From Thalassospira sp. UBA1131 (GTDB lineage Bacteria; Pseudomonadota; Alphaproteobacteria; Rhodospirillales; Thalassospiraceae), in assembly GCF_002311515.1 (NCBI RefSeq), contig NZ_DCAO01000104.1, positions 144,330 through 187,635 on the forward strand: a stretch of 43,306 nt of DNA, written 5' to 3'. The position numbers were made by a program, and so were the translations under genes. The notes beneath the pieces are model-generated. The model was not told the DNA's origin. It did not search any database and saw nothing but the letters and a program-made list of their open reading frames with translations. Every line of letters begins with the position of its first letter. The stretch's first letter is position 1. This document shows, in pieces, positions 41,456-43,306 of this stretch.

Positions 41456-43306
41456 TCAGCCCTTCACCACGATATTGACCAGTTTCGGGGTCGGCTTGGC
41501 GACATAGATCACCTTGACGATTTCCTTGCCCTCCAGATGGCGGGCGACGTTTTCATCGGCCTTGGCAAGTGCTTCGACCGTTGCCTGATCGGCATCAGCC
41601 GCCACCATGACCGAACCACGTTTCTTGCCATTGACCTGAACCGGCACTTCGAACTCGTCATCCTTGGCCTTTTCTGCATCAAACTCCGGCCAGTCGAACT
41701 TGATCACCGATTTCTTGGCACCGAATTCATCAGAAGCCATCCGGCTCATAAGCTCCTCGCCCAGATGCGGGGCAAACGGTGCGACCATCAATGCCAAGGC
41801 CTTGGCATGATCATCATGCACAGCATTCTGCTTGGTCAACGCATTGGTGAGCTCGATCAGTGCCGCAATCGCAGTATTGAGGCGCAGATCGGCGATATCG
41901 CCGGTCACCTTGGCAATCGTCTTGTGCAGAAGCGTTTCGATCTTGCCATCGACGCTATCTGTCCGCTCCATCTGGGTCGTGACTTTCCAGACGTTGGACA
42001 GGAAGCGCATCATGCCGACAATCGCATCTGACTGCCACGGTTTGGAGCTATCGAGCGGCCCCATATACATCTCGTACGTTCTGAACGTATCGATGGTGTA
42101 CTGATCGCAGATTTCCTCAGGCGGGATACCGTTTTTATAACGCTTGCCCATCTTGCCCGGAACGGTAATCAGCTGTTCATCCGTCTTGGCGTTGAACGGA
42201 ACCTTCTTGCCATCGACATCGCGCATTTCAACATCATGGATGTCGACATAAACCCCGCGCGCATCGGTATAGGCATCGGCCGTAATCATGCCCTGGTTAA
42301 ACAGCTTCTGGAACGGCTCCGGCGTTGCGACATAGCCAAGATCAAACAGAACCTTGTGCCAGAAACGCGAATACAGCAAATGCAGCACCGCATGCTCAGC
42401 CCCGCCAACATAAAGGTCAACCGACCCCGGAAGGGCGTTGCCGTCCTTGTCCGTGCTGTTTGCCCAATAGGCCGCGGCATCATCGGATGCAAACTTGGCA
42501 TCATTCTTGGCATCGAAATAGCGCAGATAATACCAGCAAGACCCCGCCCAGTTCGGCATGGAGTTGGCATCGCGTTTAAACGCGCGCACTTCATATTCCG
42601 CACCACCATGGGTGTGTTTGGTGCCAACTTCTGCATCCACCGGCAGAACCGACCCATCAGAAAGGACGATCCCCGTCACTTCCATCCAGTCCTTGGCGCG
42701 TGCCAACGGCGGTTCCGGCTCTGAATTCGGGTCTTCGTTTGATTTCGGTTTGAAATCGGTCATTTCCGGCAGAACGACCGGAAGCGCCGCCTCGGCAATG
42801 CCGTGAACCTGATCGGTTTCCTTATCGAACAGAACCGGGAACGGCTCCCCCCAATAACGCTGACGCGAGAACAGCCAATCGCGCAGCTTATACTGCACGC
42901 GACCGCGGCCAATGCCCTTGGCTTCCATCCATTCGATGATCTTGGCCTTGGCATCCGGGGTCGAAAGACCGTTGATCGAGATCTCGTCATTGGCGGAATT
43001 GATCGTCTCGCCAACTTCGGTCTGGGCAAGTTTGAAAGCGCCCGGCTCCGCCTCATAGCGCGCCAGAAGCGTTGTGGCATCAGATTCCGCCGCATCCGCC
43101 GGTGCGTTTTCCTTAAGCCAAGCTTCGGACGGCTTGGTGGTCGCCTTGATCGGCAGACCGAATTTATGGGCAAATTCAAAGTCGCGCTGATCGCCGGCCG
43201 GAACCGCCATGATGGCACCCGTGCCATAGCCCATCAGGACATAGTCGGCAATCCAGACCGGGATTTCTTCACCGGTGACCGGGTTGGTCGCATGCGCGCC
43301 AATAAA
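41456..43306 (-). CDS. leuS: Leucyl-tRNA synthetase, C-terminal part (5' end outside window)
   Basis: 616 residues visible; the frame stays open to the window edge (FIGAHATNPVTGEEIPVW at its start). Part of the CP1 editing domain (YGTGAIMAVPAGDQRDFEFA; the usual His before the Asp is Gly), the catalytic-domain second half (KLRDWLFSRQRYWGEPFPV, MPNWAGSCWYYLRYFD, VGGAEHAVLHLLYSRFWHKVLFDLG), the KMSKS loop as G-K-M-G-K-R-Y-K-N-G, then the anticodon-binding domain and the C-terminal domain (VPVQVNGKKRGSVMVAADAD). The Ser of KMSKS is Gly and the second Ser is Arg. The MGPLDSSKPW region recalls LeuRS forms common outside Alphaproteobacteria. It may be a second, divergent LeuRS; a canonical gene elsewhere cannot be checked. 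Confidence 0.9.
   Translation of the reverse strand, partial: FIGAHATNPVTGEEIPVWIADYVLMGYGTGAIMAVPAGDQRDFEFAHKFGLPIKATTKPSEAWLKENAPADAAESDATTLLARYEAEPGAFKLAQTEVGETINSANDEISINGLSTPDAKAKIIEWMEAKGIGRGRVQYKLRDWLFSRQRYWGEPFPVLFDKETDQVHGIAEAALPVVLPEMTDFKPKSNEDPNSEPEPPLARAKDWMEVTGIVLSDGSVLPVDAEVGTKHTHGGAEYEVRAFKRDANSMPNWAGSCWYYLRYFDAKNDAKFASDDAAAYWANSTDKDGNALPGSVDLYVGGAEHAVLHLLYSRFWHKVLFDLGYVATPEPFQKLFNQGMITADAYTDARGVYVDIHDVEMRDVDGKKVPFNAKTDEQLITVPGKMGKRYKNGIPPEEICDQYTIDTFRTYEMYMGPLDSSKPWQSDAIVGMMRFLSNVWKVTTQMERTDSVDGKIETLLHKTIAKVTGDIADLRLNTAIAALIELTNALTKQNAVHDDHAKALALMVAPFAPHLGEELMSRMASDEFGAKKSVIKFDWPEFDAEKAKDDEFEVPVQVNGKKRGSVMVAADADQATVEALAKADENVARHLEGKEIVKVIYVAKPTPKLVNIVVKG

Noticed and set aside
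1..43306. tRNA, rRNA, insertion sequence or phage genes
   Set aside because: No cloverleaf, rRNA core segments, transposase or integrase motifs, or terminal repeats were recognised on either strand. Short or diverged examples could be missed without a covariance-model search.

Overview
The window looks like chromosomal DNA from a free-living alphaproteobacterium, most probably of the Rhodospirillales and perhaps close to Thalassospira. That placement is inferred from moderate GC, from marine-type housekeeping neighbours (Crp/Fnr, GreB, SlyX, HrpB, DUF3095) and from the style of the transport and exopolysaccharide genes; no rRNA or other taxonomic marker is present. I found no tRNA, rRNA, insertion sequence, prophage or CRISPR array.

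1-11000: core and signalling genes. In order these are the end of a Crp/Fnr regulator with a clear terminator, a large PAS-GGDEF-EAL cyclic-di-GMP protein (minus), a TerB-like protein, a 3-hydroxyisobutyrate-dehydrogenase-family reductase overlapping a small Cys-rich GDCCVxC protein, a membrane-anchored methyltransferase (minus), SlyX, a DUF3095 protein with a forced TTG start, a LysR regulator with an MFS transporter, and GreB.

11047-19246: a self-contained uptake-and-hydrolysis cassette. An XRE-cupin regulator is followed by a 17-bp perfect inverted repeat that contains a candidate -35 element. Next come a complete Liv-type ABC importer (binding protein, two permeases, two ATPases), an M20 deacylase/desuccinylase-like metallopeptidase and an amidase-signature enzyme. 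A strong hairpin separates the binding-protein gene from the permeases. The first ATPase lacks a normal ABC signature motif. The natural substrate is unknown; an amide or N-acyl amino compound is a reasonable inference. hrpB (minus) closes the block.

21775-23261: a secreted Met-rich EF-hand protein and a Phd/YefM-PIN toxin-antitoxin pair preceded by a 28-bp perfect palindrome. The pair sits on the border of the next region.

23261-40407: an exopolysaccharide/capsule locus in several transcription units. Minus-strand genes encode a VpsJ-like alpha/alpha-toroid protein, an O-antigen polymerase/ligase, a small anchored protein, a Wzc-like chain-length/BY-kinase protein and a WecG/TagA glycosyltransferase fused to an apparent periplasmic domain. 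A second O-antigen ligase lies on the plus strand, and its 3' end overlaps the small anchored protein gene antisense. A tightly overlapping plus-strand operon encodes three GT4 and one GT2 glycosyltransferases, a Wzx-like flippase and two unrecognised proteins. A UDP-sugar dehydrogenase (minus) supplies uronic acid precursor, and a YjbR-family gene is lodged beside it. No initiating phosphoglycosyltransferase and no Wza-type outer-membrane exporter is visible, so these must be elsewhere or the pathway is unusual.

40567-43306: a small periplasmic solute-binding protein, then the 3' part of a leucyl-tRNA synthetase gene (minus, cut by the window end) whose KMSKS loop reads KMGKR.

The best candidates for something undescribed are the ABC-peptidase-amidase cassette with its operator and its aberrant ATPase, the unrecognised protein pair and the fused WecG in the polysaccharide locus, and the divergent LeuRS.
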